From Roseburia rectibacter (GTDB taxonomy: Bacteria; Bacillota; Clostridia; Lachnospirales; Lachnospiraceae), in assembly GCF_014287515.2 (NCBI RefSeq), contig NZ_CP092473.1, positions 788,001 through 852,000 of the forward strand: a stretch of DNA of 64,000 nt. Reading direction: 5' to 3'. The translations under genes and the position numbers were made by a program. A model generated the notes under the pieces. It did not search any database and was not told where the DNA came from. It saw only the letters and a list, made by a program, of their open reading frames with translations. Below, piece by piece: positions 36,128 through 45,365 of the stretch (position 1 is its first letter; each line of letters begins with the position of its first letter).

Positions 36128-36224
36128 GTTATATGACTGACGGAAAAAGTGGAAGAACCACATGAAGTATAACGTTTACAATGCCGACCGTCTGGGCGAG
36201 ATAACCCGGACTGTCGGTTTCTTT
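36128..36224 (+). promoter_or_regulatory. ZTP (pfl) riboswitch with overlapping terminator, before pflB
   Basis: The RNA begins with the ZTP-aptamer signature (TGACTGACGG, then GTGG...CCAC) and shows CCGTCTGGGC at 36188-36197, close to the conserved CCGCCTGGGC of this riboswitch class. The latter segment is also the left arm of an intrinsic terminator: CCGAC-GTC-GGG pairs with CCC-GAC-GTCGG around CGAGATAA, followed by TTTCTTTT. Binding of ZTP/ZMP would hold CCGTCTGGGC in the aptamer and let transcription continue. The pfl motif was first found in front of pfl and folate genes, matching the downstream pflB. A weak promoter (TTGAAA 36093, TATAAC 36114) lies upstream. Confidence 0.85.
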
Positions 36225-36298
36225 TATTCTTAAAGATATTCTTCTTACAGGAATCCTTTTGTATGAAAAAAAGAACAGTTCCGGAAACGAAGCGGATA

Positions 36299-36328
36299 TT
36301 GACAAGCAGTGATGAAACATGATATATT
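36299..36328 (+). promoter_or_regulatory. Second pflB promoter, downstream of the riboswitch terminator
   Basis: TTGACA (36299-36304), an 18-base spacer and TATATT (36323-36328). Transcripts from here would bypass the ZTP riboswitch. Confidence 0.65.
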
Positions 36329-36334
36329 CACTGC

Positions 36335-36399
36335 GTTAGAACTAACTAACAAAAGTTAGAAATAACTACCAATATTTTCCAGCAATACCAAAATATTGG
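36335..36399 (+). promoter_or_regulatory. Operator-like repeats and hairpin in the pflB leader
   Basis: Just after the second promoter lie GTTAG-AA-CTAAC (36335-36346) and another GTTAG at 36355-36359. Further on, CCAATATTTT (36369-36378) and AAAATATTGG (36390-36399) form a perfect 10-bp inverted repeat. The first group is placed like a repressor site at the transcription start. Neither fits the Rex consensus I know, so the factor is unknown. Confidence 0.5.
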
Positions 36400-36458
36400 G
36401 GGATCAGATCCGTTTTATACAGGTAAACCATAGTTTTCAGCAAACAGGAGGAAAAATA

Positions 36459-38687
36459 ATGCAAAACGAATGGAGAGATTTTAATGGTGGAGCATGGGAG
36501 AATGAAGTAAATGTCAGAGACTTCATTCAGAGAAATTATAAGCCATACGATGGTGACAGCTCTTTCTTGGAGGGACCGACAGAGGATACCACAGCACTCT
36601 GGCAGGACGTATTAGAGCTTTCAAAGCAGGAGAGAGAGGCCGGCGGCGTGCTCGATATGGATACAAAGATCATTTCCACGATCACTTCCCATGGACCTGC
36701 GTACTTAGACAAAGATAAGGAGAAGATCGTAGGTTTCCAGACAGATAAACCATTCAAACGTTCCTTACAGCCTTATGGCGGTATCCGTATGGCAATTAAG
36801 GCATGTGAAGATAATGGGTATAAAGTAGACCCGGAAGTGGTAGAATATTTCACAACACACAGAAAGACACACAATGCGGGTGTGTTTGACGCTTATACAC
36901 CGGAGATGAGAGCCTGCCGTTCTGCACATATCATTACCGGTCTTCCGGATGCATACGGACGCGGACGTATCATTGGCGATTACAGAAGACCGGCTCTTTA
37001 TGGTGTGGATCGTCTGATCGCAGACAAGGAAGAACAGTTAGAATCCACACGTACGATTATGTATTCTGACGTTATCCGTGAGCGCGAGGAATTATCCGAG
37101 CAGATCAGAGCTCTTAAAATGTTAAAAGAATTAGCAAAGATTTACGGATGTGACATTTCAAAGCCGGCAACAAACGTTCTTGAGGCAACACAGGCTGTTT
37201 ATTTTGCATACCTTGCAGCAGTCAAAGAGCAGAATGGTGCGGCAATGAGCCTTGGACGTACTTCTACATTCTTAGATATCTATGCAGAGCGTGATCTTCG
37301 TGAAGGAACTTTCACTGAGAAAGAGATCCAGGAGATCATCGATCAGTTCGTAATGAAACTGCGCTGTGTAAAATTTGCCCGTACGCCGGAGTACAACACT
37401 ATTTTTGCCGGAGATCCGACATGGGTAACAGAGTCTATTGCCGGAATCGGTGTAGATGGAAGACATATGGTAACAAAAATGTCTTACCGTTATTTAAATA
37501 CTTTAAACAACATCGGAGCAGCACCGGAGCCTAATATGACAGTTTTATGGTCTGCAAAACTTCCGGAGAACTTTAAAAAGTTCTGTGCAGAGATCTCGAT
37601 CAAACATTCTGCGATCCAGTACGAAAATGATGATATCATGCGTGTGGTTCATGGCGATGACTACGGCATTGCATGCTGTGTATCTTCCATGAGGATCGGA
37701 AAAGAGATGCAGTTCTTCGGAGCACGTGCAAACCTTGCAAAATGTTTACTCTATGCCATCAACGGTGGTGTGGATGAGATAAGCGGCAAACAGGTAGGAC
37801 CTAAATACCGCCCGATCACATCTGAATACCTTGATTATGACGAGGTATGGGAGAAATACAAAGACATGATGAAATGGCTTGCAGGCGTCTATGTCAATGC
37901 ATTAAACATCATTCATTATATGCACGACAAATACTGCTACGAGAAACTGCAGATGGCACTGCATGACAAACAGGTAAGACGCTGGTTCGCAACCGGTATT
38001 GCAGGATTTTCCGTAGTAGCAGATTCTTTATCTGCCATTAAATATGCGAAAGTAAAACCGATCCGTGATGAGAACGGAATTACCGTAGACTTTGAGGTTG
38101 AGGGAGACTTCCCGAAATACGGTAATGATGATGACCGCGTAGATGAGATCGCAAAAGAAGTTCTGCATACATTCATTAAATATGTAAAAGGAAATCACAC
38201 CTATCGCGGAGGTATTGCAACGACTTCCATTCTTACCATTACATCAAATGTATCTTATGGTAAAAATACAGGTGCAACTCCGGATGGAAGAAAGAAAGGT
38301 GTTGCATTTGCTCCGGGCGCAAACCCAATGCATGGACGTGATAAAAATGGTGCAGTTGCTTCTCTGGCCTCTGTTGCAAAAATGCCGTTTATGGATGCGC
38401 AGGATGGTATTTCCAATACCTTTACCATTGTGCCGGATGCACTTGGAAAGACAGAAGAAAGTGCACAGACAAACCTTGTTGCACTGCTTGACGGTTATGC
38501 AGAAAAAGGCGGCCACCATTTAAATGTAAATGTATTAAATAAGGAAACATTACTTGATGCACAGAAGCATCCGGAGGAATATCCACAGCTTACGATCCGT
38601 GTATCAGGTTATGCAGTTAACTTTATCAAACTGACCAAAGAGCAGCAGGATGAGGTTATTGCAAGAACTTTCCACGAATTAATGTAA
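36459..38687 (+). CDS. pflB: Formate C-acetyltransferase (pyruvate formate-lyase)
   Basis: 742 residues, the usual size. Pyruvate plus CoA gives acetyl-CoA plus formate through a glycyl radical. The catalytic cysteine pair is Cys406-Cys407 (GIACCVSSM), and the radical glycine is Gly717 in [10 protein letters not shown] near the C-terminus. ATG 36459 has AGGAGG upstream; an in-frame start at 36396 lies in the leader. It is followed after 16 bases by its activase gene. Expression appears controlled by the ZTP riboswitch and a second promoter. This is a major fermentation enzyme in this group. Confidence 0.98.
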   Translation: MQNEWRDFNGGAWENEVNVRDFIQRNYKPYDGDSSFLEGPTEDTTALWQDVLELSKQEREAGGVLDMDTKIISTITSHGPAYLDKDKEKIVGFQTDKPFKRSLQPYGGIRMAIKACEDNGYKVDPEVVEYFTTHRKTHNAGVFDAYTPEMRACRSAHIITGLPDAYGRGRIIGDYRRPALYGVDRLIADKEEQLESTRTIMYSDVIREREELSEQIRALKMLKELAKIYGCDISKPATNVLEATQAVYFAYLAAVKEQNGAAMSLGRTSTFLDIYAERDLREGTFTEKEIQEIIDQFVMKLRCVKFARTPEYNTIFAGDPTWVTESIAGIGVDGRHMVTKMSYRYLNTLNNIGAAPEPNMTVLWSAKLPENFKKFCAEISIKHSAIQYENDDIMRVVHGDDYGIACCVSSMRIGKEMQFFGARANLAKCLLYAINGGVDEISGKQVGPKYRPITSEYLDYDEVWEKYKDMMKWLAGVYVNALNIIHYMHDKYCYEKLQMALHDKQVRRWFATGIAGFSVVADSLSAIKYAKVKPIRDENGITVDFEVEGDFPKYGNDDDRVDEIAKEVLHTFIKYVKGNHTYRGGIATTSILTITSNVSYGKNTGATPDGRKKGVAFAPGANPMHGRDKNGAVASLASVAKMPFMDAQDGISNTFTIVPDALGKTEESAQTNLVALLDGYAEKGGHHLNVNVLNKETLLDAQKHPEEYPQLTIRVSGYAVNFIKLTKEQQDEVIARTFHELM

Positions 38688-38703
38688 AATAAAGGAGATT
38701 ACA

Positions 38704-39453
38704 ATGGGTTATATTCATTCTCTGGAATCATTTGGCACCGTGGACGGTCCGGGGGTACGATTTGTTGTATTTTTTGAAGGCTGTCCGATGCGCTGCCAGT
38801 ATTGTCACAACCCGGATACCTGGGTGCTTACGGATGGAAAACAGATGGAGGCGGATGAGATCATCGACCGCTTCATGCGTAATGCCTCTTTTTACCGGAC
38901 TGGCGGGATCACTGCCACCGGTGGGGAGCCGATGCTTCAGATCGATTTTCTGACGGAACTGTTTGAAAAAGCAAAGGCACACGGGATCCATACCTGTTTA
39001 GATACATCAGGTATTATGTTTCCGGGATTTCCAGAGGATGAAAACTCTGCATCAGGGATCACACTTGAAAAAATAGACAGACTGCTTAATGTTACAGATC
39101 TTGTAATGCTTGATATCAAGCATATCTGTGACGAGGATCACCGTAAACTGACCGGACATTCCAATCAGAATATTTTAGCATTTGCAAGATATCTGGATCA
39201 GAAGAAAAAGCCGGTATGGATACGTCATGTTGTTGTCCCCGGCATCACATTTGAAAAGGAAGAATTGACGGAACTAGGACAATTTTTAAAGACACTTTCA
39301 AATGTGGAAAAACTCGAAGTACTGCCGTATCATGCGCTTGGAAAGGTTAAATACGATAATCTTGGCATGGACTATGTTCTCAAGGATACACCGCAGCTTA
39401 CCAAAGAAGAAGCAAAATGGGCAGAAAAGGTCATAAGAGATGCAATGAAATAG
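38704..39453 (+). CDS. pflA: Pyruvate formate-lyase-activating enzyme
   Basis: 249 residues. The radical-SAM cluster motif is CPMRCQYCHN (CX3CX2C), with the activase-typical GPGVRFVVFFEGC before it and TATGGEP after it. It generates the glycyl radical on PflB using S-adenosylmethionine and a [4Fe-4S] cluster. AAAGGAG precedes ATG 38704. A terminator follows directly after the stop. Confidence 0.97.
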   Translation: MGYIHSLESFGTVDGPGVRFVVFFEGCPMRCQYCHNPDTWVLTDGKQMEADEIIDRFMRNASFYRTGGITATGGEPMLQIDFLTELFEKAKAHGIHTCLDTSGIMFPGFPEDENSASGITLEKIDRLLNVTDLVMLDIKHICDEDHRKLTGHSNQNILAFARYLDQKKKPVWIRHVVVPGITFEKEELTELGQFLKTLSNVEKLEVLPYHALGKVKYDNLGMDYVLKDTPQLTKEEAKWAEKVIRDAMK

Positions 39454-39460
39454 AAAACAG

Positions 39461-39506
39461 CCGTGTTACAGGAGATAGGAAATGGTCACTTGTAATGCGG
39501 TTTTTT
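39461..39506 (+). terminator. Intrinsic terminator of pflB-pflA
   Basis: CCGTGTTACA (39461-39470) pairs with TGTAATGCGG (39491-39500), 10 bp with two G-U pairs, followed by TTTTTT. Confidence 0.78.
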
Positions 39507-39592
39507 CAAATATGTAATAACATGTATTTTTACAAGAATATTACAGGAAAATATAAATATTCTGAAAAATATATAAAAAATGATATATTGTA

Positions 39593-39620
39593 TTGAAATA
39601 TTTGTGGAAAGTGCTATAAT
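39593..39620 (+). promoter_or_regulatory. Sigma-A promoter of hpf
   Basis: TTGAAA (39593-39598), a 16-base spacer and a perfect TATAAT (39615-39620), about 50 bases before the start. Confidence 0.75.
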
Positions 39621-39671
39621 AAAACCATGATATAAATCTGTATCAAATAAACGGCAAAGGGGTTGGACATC

Positions 39672-40202
39672 ATGAGAATCAAGATTACAGGGAGAAACAT
39701 TGAATTGACCGATGGTATCAAAGAGGCAGTGGAGGACAAGTTAAACAAATTAGAGAAGTACTTCACACCGGACACAGATGTCTATGTAACGCTGAGCGTG
39801 GAGAAGGAACGCCAGAAGGTGGAAGTTACGATTCCGATGAAAGGAAACTATATTCGTTCTGAACAGGTAAGCAACGATATGTATGTATCGATCGATCTGG
39901 TAGAAGAGGTTATTGAACGTCAGTTAAAGAAATATAGAACGAAGCTGGTTACGAAACAGCAGAGCGCAGCGTCCGTTTTCAAACAGGATTTTCTGGATGC
40001 AGCATCTGATGATGACGAGGAGATCAAGATCATCCGTTCTAAGAAGTTCGATATGAAGCCGATGTATCCGGAAGATGCATGTGTACAGATGGAGTTATTA
40101 GGACATGATTTCTTCGTATTTATCAATGCGGAGACAGAAGATGTCAACGTTGTATACAAGAGAAAAGGCAACACATACGGATTGATCGAACCGGAATATT
40201 AA
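39672..40202 (+). CDS. hpf: Ribosome hibernation-promoting factor, long form
   Basis: 176 residues. The N-terminal ~100 residues are the ribosome-binding domain (MRIKITGRNIELTDGIKEAVEDKLNKLEKYF). A linker and C-terminal dimerisation domain (KFDMKPMYPEDACVQMELLGHDFFVFINAET) make it the long type that pairs 70S ribosomes into 100S dimers at rest. ATG 39672 has AAGGGG nine bases upstream; an in-frame TTG lies at 39663. The gene stands alone between its own promoter and terminator. Confidence 0.95.
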   Translation: MRIKITGRNIELTDGIKEAVEDKLNKLEKYFTPDTDVYVTLSVEKERQKVEVTIPMKGNYIRSEQVSNDMYVSIDLVEEVIERQLKKYRTKLVTKQQSAASVFKQDFLDAASDDDEEIKIIRSKKFDMKPMYPEDACVQMELLGHDFFVFINAETEDVNVVYKRKGNTYGLIEPEY

Positions 40203-40232
40203 AATGGATCATTGCAGAATTGTGCTGTGAAT

Positions 40233-40274
40233 AAAACCACCCTGTGGCAGGAGAATGCCGCAGGGTGGTTTTTG
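40233..40274. terminator. Intrinsic terminator after hpf
   Basis: AAAACCACCCTG and CAGGGTGGTTTT form a perfect 12-bp arm pair with an inner GGC/GCC, then TTTTT. It may also act on the convergent degV transcript. Confidence 0.9.
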
Positions 40275-40343
40275 TTGTACTGTGATTTTGTGCAATTTGA
40301 CGGTCAATAAATTGAAATATACCTTTCGTTCCTATATTCTGTA

Positions 40344-41195
40344 TTAAGCATTATGAAAGAACGATACACAGATCGCTCCCGGACCGGCGTGTGTCCCGAT
40401 TGTACTACCGATTGTGCTGACCGGCAGCTCCTTTGTCTGACTGGCCCAGAGATCTGCGCTGTCTGCAATATATTTCTGAAGCAGTGAATCGTCGAGTCCA
40501 CTGTATCCCAGCATATACGGCATGGAAAAATCAATGCCGTTTTTATTTTTCACTTCCTGGATGAGGATATTATTACCGTTTTTAGACCCCCTTGCTTTTC
40601 CTAAGATTACAACTTCACCTTTTTCGATAGCAATAACAGGCTTGATGGACAGGATATTTCCAGCCCATGCAGCAGTCTTTGAGATACGTCCACCCTGTTT
40701 TAAATATTCGAGGGTATCAAATACGGCTAAGACGCAGACATCCTTCTTCTTTTCTTCAAGTTTTTCGGCAATTTCTTTTGCGGAAAGTCCCTGGTCGCGC
40801 AGTCTTACGGCATAAAGTACGAGAATCTGTTCGCCGAGGCATACATTTAAGCTGTCCACTAATGTGATGCAGTCCTCGTAACCATCGAGTGCAATGTGGG
40901 CACTCTGGTATGTACCGGATAAAAGGGAGGACAGGCAGATCACAACAGCGGTGTCGCCGGCATCTTTTACTTCTTTGAATTTAGCTTCAAAGTCATGAGG
41001 CGATATCTGGCTGGTCGTCGGGATCGTTCCACATTCGATCAGTTTTTCATAAAATTCTTTATGGGAAATGGTAACACCGTCTAAATATTCCGTTTCACCA
41101 AAGATGGTTTTTAAAGGCATATAATCAAGATTTAATACATCTGCCCGTTCTTTTGTGAGATCAGATGCGGAATCAACAATAATTCGTACACTCAT
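40344..41195 (-). CDS. DegV family fatty-acid-binding protein
   Basis: 283 residues. The DegV fold binds a fatty acid and serves as the FakB-type partner of fatty-acid kinase FakA. Seen: MSVRIIVDSASDLTKE at the start, the GTIPTTSQISPHDFEAKF loop (lipid pocket), VICLSSLLSGTYQSAHIAL, and the C-terminal STIGSTIGTHAGPGAICVSFF. The gene has a good promoter (minus strand, 41239-41267) overlapped by a FabT-like box, which fits a role in using outside fatty acids. No fakA gene is in the window. Confidence 0.92.
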   Translation of the reverse strand: MSVRIIVDSASDLTKERADVLNLDYMPLKTIFGETEYLDGVTISHKEFYEKLIECGTIPTTSQISPHDFEAKFKEVKDAGDTAVVICLSSLLSGTYQSAHIALDGYEDCITLVDSLNVCLGEQILVLYAVRLRDQGLSAKEIAEKLEEKKKDVCVLAVFDTLEYLKQGGRISKTAAWAGNILSIKPVIAIEKGEVVILGKARGSKNGNNILIQEVKNKNGIDFSMPYMLGYSGLDDSLLQKYIADSADLWASQTKELPVSTIGSTIGTHAGPGAICVSFFHNA

Positions 41196-41215
41196 TTTTA
41201 ATCCTCCAACAAAAT

Positions 41216-41232
41216 AGTTTGACTATCAAACA
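41216..41232. promoter_or_regulatory. FabT-like operator before degV
   Basis: AGTTTGACTATCAAACA contains GTTTGA-CTA-TCAAAC arms and closely matches the MarR-family FabT box (TTTGA-n-TATCAAA type) known from streptococcal fatty-acid genes. It lies just downstream of the degV -10 box, so a bound protein would block transcription. The cognate regulator is not in the window. Confidence 0.6.
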
Positions 41233-41238
41233 AAAACA

Positions 41239-41267
41239 AATATATAGGATACGCAGAAGATTGTCAA
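41239..41267 (-). promoter_or_regulatory. Sigma-A promoter of degV
   Basis: On the minus strand TTGACA (41267-41262), a 17-base spacer and TATATT (41244-41239), about 45 bases before the start codon. Confidence 0.75.
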
Positions 41268-41290
41268 GATATTTTGGTAATCAAAATATC
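41268..41290. promoter_or_regulatory. Perfect 9-bp inverted repeat between divergent promoters
   Basis: GATATTTTG-GTAAT-CAAAATATC abuts the degV -35 box and lies 22 bases before the -35 box of the divergent gene. It is placed to act on both promoters. Confidence 0.6.
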
Positions 41291-41312
41291 TGAAATGAAA
41301 AATCAAATGTAG

Positions 41313-41341
41313 TTGACAAAATTCGACAGACATAAGATACT
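41313..41341 (+). promoter_or_regulatory. Sigma-A promoter of the 41.4-kb small gene
   Basis: TTGACA (41313-41318), a 17-base spacer and GATACT (41336-41341). Confidence 0.6.
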
Positions 41342-41378
41342 TATGTAGTATAAGTGCCTGCATGACAGTAGAGTAAGA

Positions 41379-41675
41379 GTGGAAAATTATATAATAAAGC
41401 AGAAAAAAGTGGAAGAAATGTACAACGGGGTGGAGATGCTGGTGGATCTGGCAAGAAGGTATCCGGAACTATGGAAAGAAATCGACAGGCAGTGCACTGG
41501 GAACAGAGAGCGATATGGATTGCTCTGTGAAATATTGCTGACGGGGGAAAAAGAACGTTGCGAAGATGTAGTTGCAAAAATATACCGGTATGGAAGTATG
41601 ATCGGTAGACAGGATCTGCTTGGCAGACAGATATTTTTGTGGCTGCTGCAGGTAATGCGGGAAAACGGGGAGTAA
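41379..41675 (+). CDS. Small hypothetical protein
   Basis: 98 residues from GTG 41379, or 85 from ATG 41418, which has GGAAG close upstream. It looks soluble and helical: VEMLVDLARRYPELWKEID, then GLLCEILLTGEKERCEDVVAKIYRYG and GRQIFLWLLQVMRENGE. No family recognised. It is divergent from degV with a 9-bp inverted repeat between the promoters. ddl follows ~190 bases later with its own ribosome binding site. Confidence 0.5.
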   Translation: MENYIIKQKKVEEMYNGVEMLVDLARRYPELWKEIDRQCTGNRERYGLLCEILLTGEKERCEDVVAKIYRYGSMIGRQDLLGRQIFLWLLQVMRENGE

Positions 41676-41863
41676 AATAAAGAAAATGGTGTTCGCCTGT
41701 CGGGAGGCACTGCCAGGAGACATTGCCTAACGGCAGAAAATAAATTAAGAAAGGATGTCATGCAGGCATAAAAAGTACAAAGGAATGTGCAAATTCCTTG
41801 CCACATAAAGAAAAAAGGTATACTATAAAGCAGAAATGTTTTTATGAGTAAGGAGAGTATACC

Positions 41864-42919
41864 ATGAAGATTGTTGTTTTAGCAGGTGGTTTAAGTACAG
41901 AAAGAGATGTTTCCTTTAAAACCGGAGATATGGTGGCAAAGGCATTGAGAGAGAATGGACATCAGGTGATCTTACTTGATGTATTTATGGGATACAGTGA
42001 TAAAAAAGAAGATCTGACAGGTATTTTTGACCGGAGTGAAGAAGTGAGCGTAAAAGTGTCCGGAATACCGGAAATCGCACCGGATCTTGCAAAGGTAAAA
42101 GCATCCAGAAAAGATCAGTCAGATAATTTCTTTGGACCGAATGTGATCGAATTGTGTCAGATGTCAGATATTGTATTTATGGCACTGCATGGAGAAAATG
42201 GGGAAAATGGTAAGATCCAGGCTGCATTTGATCTGTTTGGGATTCGTTATACAGGCAGCGGTTATTTGAGCAGTGCGCTTGCCATGGATAAAGAAATGTC
42301 GAAAAAACTGTTTTTATCTGCTGGCATACCGGCTCCAAAGGGTGCGTCCATGAAAAAGGCTGACCGCAGCGATGATATCGCAAAACTTGGCATCAGTTTC
42401 CCATGTGTGGTAAAACCGTGCTGTGGTGGTTCGAGTATCGGTGTTTCTATCGCACATAATGCGGATGAATATAAAGCCGCTTTAGATGAAGCTTTCCGCT
42501 GGGAAGAAAATCTGATCGTGGAAGAATATGTGAAGGGACGTGAGTTTTCTGTCGGTGTGATCGAGGGAAAGGCACTTCCGATCATTGAGATCGCTCCGGT
42601 GCAGGGATTCTATGATTACAAGAATAAATACAAAGCAGGCAGTGCAGTTGAGACCTGTCCGGCGGAACTTTCTGAAGTTGTCACAGAGAAAATGCAGCAT
42701 TATGCAGAACAGGTAGCACAGGTGCTTGGACTTGACACCTATTCACGTACAGATTTCCTGTTAGATGAGAACGAAAACATTTATTGTTTAGAGGCAAATA
42801 CTTTACCGGGAATGACACCTACAAGTCTTCTGCCACAGGAAGCACAGGTTGTCGGTGTGAACTTTAACGAATTGTGTGAGAAGCTGATTCAGATTTCCAT
42901 GAGTAAATACGAAAAATAA
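41864..42919 (+). CDS. ddl: D-alanine-D-alanine ligase
   Basis: 351 residues, ATP-grasp fold. It joins two D-alanines for peptidoglycan stem peptides. Seen: LAGGLSTERDVSFKTG at the start, MALHGENGENGKIQAAFDLFGIRYTGSG, the ATP-binding PCVVKPCCGGSSIGV, VEEYVKGREFSVGVI, and the metal site YCLEANTLPGMTPTSL. AAGGAGAG precedes ATG 41864. It is followed after 21 bases by murF, so the D-Ala-D-Ala product and its ligase are made together. Confidence 0.96.
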   Translation: MKIVVLAGGLSTERDVSFKTGDMVAKALRENGHQVILLDVFMGYSDKKEDLTGIFDRSEEVSVKVSGIPEIAPDLAKVKASRKDQSDNFFGPNVIELCQMSDIVFMALHGENGENGKIQAAFDLFGIRYTGSGYLSSALAMDKEMSKKLFLSAGIPAPKGASMKKADRSDDIAKLGISFPCVVKPCCGGSSIGVSIAHNADEYKAALDEAFRWEENLIVEEYVKGREFSVGVIEGKALPIIEIAPVQGFYDYKNKYKAGSAVETCPAELSEVVTEKMQHYAEQVAQVLGLDTYSRTDFLLDENENIYCLEANTLPGMTPTSLLPQEAQVVGVNFNELCEKLIQISMSKYEK

Positions 42920-42940
42920 AAATCAGGAATGGAGATTATC

Positions 42941-44353
42941 ATGAAAAATATGACGCTGGAACGCATTACAGAAGTGTGCGACGGAGTATATTATGGCAGT
43001 GAGACAGACAAAACAAAAGAAATTACCGGAGCTGTGATAGACAGCAGACAGGTAGAGCCGGGATATCTTTTTATTGCGGTAAAAGGAGAAAAGGTGGACG
43101 GTCACCGGTTTATACCGCAGGTATTTGAAAAAGGAGCACTTGCCGTATTATCCGAGCAGGAGCTTTCTGATCCGGCAGGCCCGTATATCAGAGTAGAATC
43201 AACGCTTGGTGCGATGAAAAAACTTGCGGCATATTACAGGAGAACTCTCGATATCAAAGTTGTCGGCATTACCGGAAGTGTTGGAAAAACAAGCACAAAA
43301 GAGATGATCGCATCGGTTCTTTCCCAGAAATATAATGTGTTAAAGACAGAGGGAAACTTCAATAATGAGATCGGTCTTCCGCTTACGATCTTTAAGATCA
43401 GGGAACAGCATGAAGTTGCAGTGCTTGAGATGGGAATCTCAGAATTTGGAGAGATGCACCGCCTTGCGGAAATGGCGTATCCGGATATCTGTGTGATCAC
43501 TAATATCGGATTGTGCCATCTGGAGAATCTTCTGACCAGAGATGGAATATTAAAGGCAAAAACAGAGAGTTTTGAGCATCTGACACCGGAAGGAATTGCT
43601 GTGTTAAATGGGGACGATGATAAACTCTGTGAGAAAAAGACAGTAAACGGAAATAAGACAGTATTTTACGGTATCGGAAAAGAAGCAAAACTTGCAAAGA
43701 CAGAGCAGGGCGAAAAATATCTTGCAGAGAAAGAAGTATATGCAACGGATGTAGAGCCGGTGGGGTTAGACGGAACAAAAGCGGTAATACATATTGGGGA
43801 AGAGAATTTTGCAGTGATGATTCCAATCGCAGGAGAGCATAATGTATACAATGCGTTAGCGGCAGTCTGTGTTGCAAGAAAGCTCGGTCTTAGTGTGGAT
43901 GAAATGAAACGTGGGATCGAGTCAGTCAAAACAATCGGAGGAAGAAGCAATCTGATCCATAAGGAGGGAATGACGATCATCGACGATTGTTACAATGCCA
44001 ATCCTGTTTCTATGAAAGCGTCCATTGACGTGCTTGCAGCGGCACCAGACAGAAAGATTGCAGTGCTTGGTGATATGGGAGAACTTGGTGAGAATGAGAA
44101 AGAATTGCATGCAATGGTCGGAGAGCATTTTAAAGGAAAAGGAATCGATGTCCTGTTTGCAGCGGGCGTATTGTCAGAGAATCTGGCACAGGCGGTAAAA
44201 AAATGCAGTCCACAGACGGAGGTTCATTATTTTAAATCAAAAGATGAACTCACAGCAGAATTGCTACCTTATGTGAAGAGTGGTGACACTGTATTAGTAA
44301 AGGCATCTCATTTTATGGGATTCCCGGAGGTCGTAGGACAGCTTACAAAGTAA
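42941..44353 (+). CDS. murF: UDP-MurNAc-tripeptide--D-Ala-D-Ala ligase MurF
   Basis: 470 residues. Mur-ligase central ATPase with GITGSVGKTSTKEM (P-loop), LKTEGNFNNEIGLPLTI, VLEMGISEFGEM and the C-terminal DDCYNANPVSMKASIDVLA. It adds D-Ala-D-Ala to UDP-MurNAc-tripeptide in the cytoplasm. ATG 42941 has GGAG six bases upstream; the in-frame start at 42929 is less likely. The second gene of the ddl-murF operon, closed by a strong terminator. Confidence 0.96.
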   Translation: MKNMTLERITEVCDGVYYGSETDKTKEITGAVIDSRQVEPGYLFIAVKGEKVDGHRFIPQVFEKGALAVLSEQELSDPAGPYIRVESTLGAMKKLAAYYRRTLDIKVVGITGSVGKTSTKEMIASVLSQKYNVLKTEGNFNNEIGLPLTIFKIREQHEVAVLEMGISEFGEMHRLAEMAYPDICVITNIGLCHLENLLTRDGILKAKTESFEHLTPEGIAVLNGDDDKLCEKKTVNGNKTVFYGIGKEAKLAKTEQGEKYLAEKEVYATDVEPVGLDGTKAVIHIGEENFAVMIPIAGEHNVYNALAAVCVARKLGLSVDEMKRGIESVKTIGGRSNLIHKEGMTIIDDCYNANPVSMKASIDVLAAAPDRKIAVLGDMGELGENEKELHAMVGEHFKGKGIDVLFAAGVLSENLAQAVKKCSPQTEVHYFKSKDELTAELLPYVKSGDTVLVKASHFMGFPEVVGQLTK

Positions 44354-44396
44354 GTAACTGTGGGAAAATGCGAATTTATAATCGTTTATGAAAAAT

Positions 44397-44436
44397 AAAA
44401 ATCCCCGGATCACGATGGTGGTTCGGGGATTTTTCT
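44397..44436. terminator. Intrinsic terminator between murF and plsC
   Basis: AAAATCCCCG pairs perfectly with CGGGGATTTT around a 17-base loop, followed by TTTTC. It may act in both directions because the next gene is convergent. Confidence 0.9.
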
Positions 44437-44482
44437 GCATATCCAGAACAATCGAATATATACGAAACATGTGGCAGATAAT

Positions 44483-45217
44483 TCAAATCTGTGGATCATT
44501 TTTCTCAAGCATTCCGGCGATCACACCCTGACAGTGTGCACCGATCTTTTTACGTGTGTCTTTGTCTAAAGACTTCGGATCGATCGGTCTGCCATATTCT
44601 ACAATGACATGTACCGGTTTTACTTTTGGAAAATGTGCTTCTAAAATATCGGCGGAACCGGAGATCGCCATAGGTACAATCAGACATCCGGTTTTTTCTG
44701 CCATTTTAAAACTTCCTTCTTTGAATGGGAGCATCAGATCATCCGTTTTGTTGCGTGTTCCTTCAGGAAAAATACACATGGAAATCCCATTTTTGATATT
44801 ATCGATTCCTGCAAGGATCGTCTTTAATGCTTCCTTGACATCAGAACGGTTGATGAACAGACAGTGCAGCCGTGTCATCCAGGTAGATAAAAGAGGAACT
44901 TTTTTCATGGAATCCTTTGCGACATAACCGGTCAGACGCGGACAGCGTGAGTAAGTGATGATGATATCGAAATAACTTCTGTGATTGCCGATGTAAAGAA
45001 CCGGCTGGTCTTTTGGAACATTTTCCTCCCCGATGATGGTTAGTTTTGTGCCACAGATAAAGAGAATGACACGAAATGCCCACTGTACCATGCGCAGCTG
45101 GCTGATATCGGCAGCTTGGCGGTTAAATTTCCCGATGATCCACTCGACAAAAAGCACCGGAATACCAATGATCAGATAGAGTATGGCAAAAAGCAATGCA
45201 AGTATTGCGCGTAACAT
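44483..45217 (-). CDS. plsC: 1-acyl-sn-glycerol-3-phosphate acyltransferase
   Basis: 244 residues. Acyltransferase motifs: NHRSYFD (HX4D) near 78 and FPEGTRNKTDD near 150, plus the VPMAISGSADILEA block. One or two N-terminal membrane helices (LRAILALLFAILYLIIGIPVLFV). It acylates lysophosphatidate to phosphatidate. ATG 45217 has AAAGGA upstream; the longer frame from 45289 lacks a site. Stands alone on the minus strand. Confidence 0.9.
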   Translation of the reverse strand: MLRAILALLFAILYLIIGIPVLFVEWIIGKFNRQAADISQLRMVQWAFRVILFICGTKLTIIGEENVPKDQPVLYIGNHRSYFDIIITYSRCPRLTGYVAKDSMKKVPLLSTWMTRLHCLFINRSDVKEALKTILAGIDNIKNGISMCIFPEGTRNKTDDLMLPFKEGSFKMAEKTGCLIVPMAISGSADILEAHFPKVKPVHVIVEYGRPIDPKSLDKDTRKKIGAHCQGVIAGMLEKNDPQI

Positions 45218-45365
45218 AGTGTGTCCTTTCCGGGGAAATCCCCAAGTTTTATATATCCACATTATATAAGGTATCCAGGGGAAAAACAACTAAAAAAGAC
45301 ATATTTAAAGGTAAGAAGCCATATATTAAGATAGAAGCGTAAACTAGGGGCGGGTGTAAGAAAGC

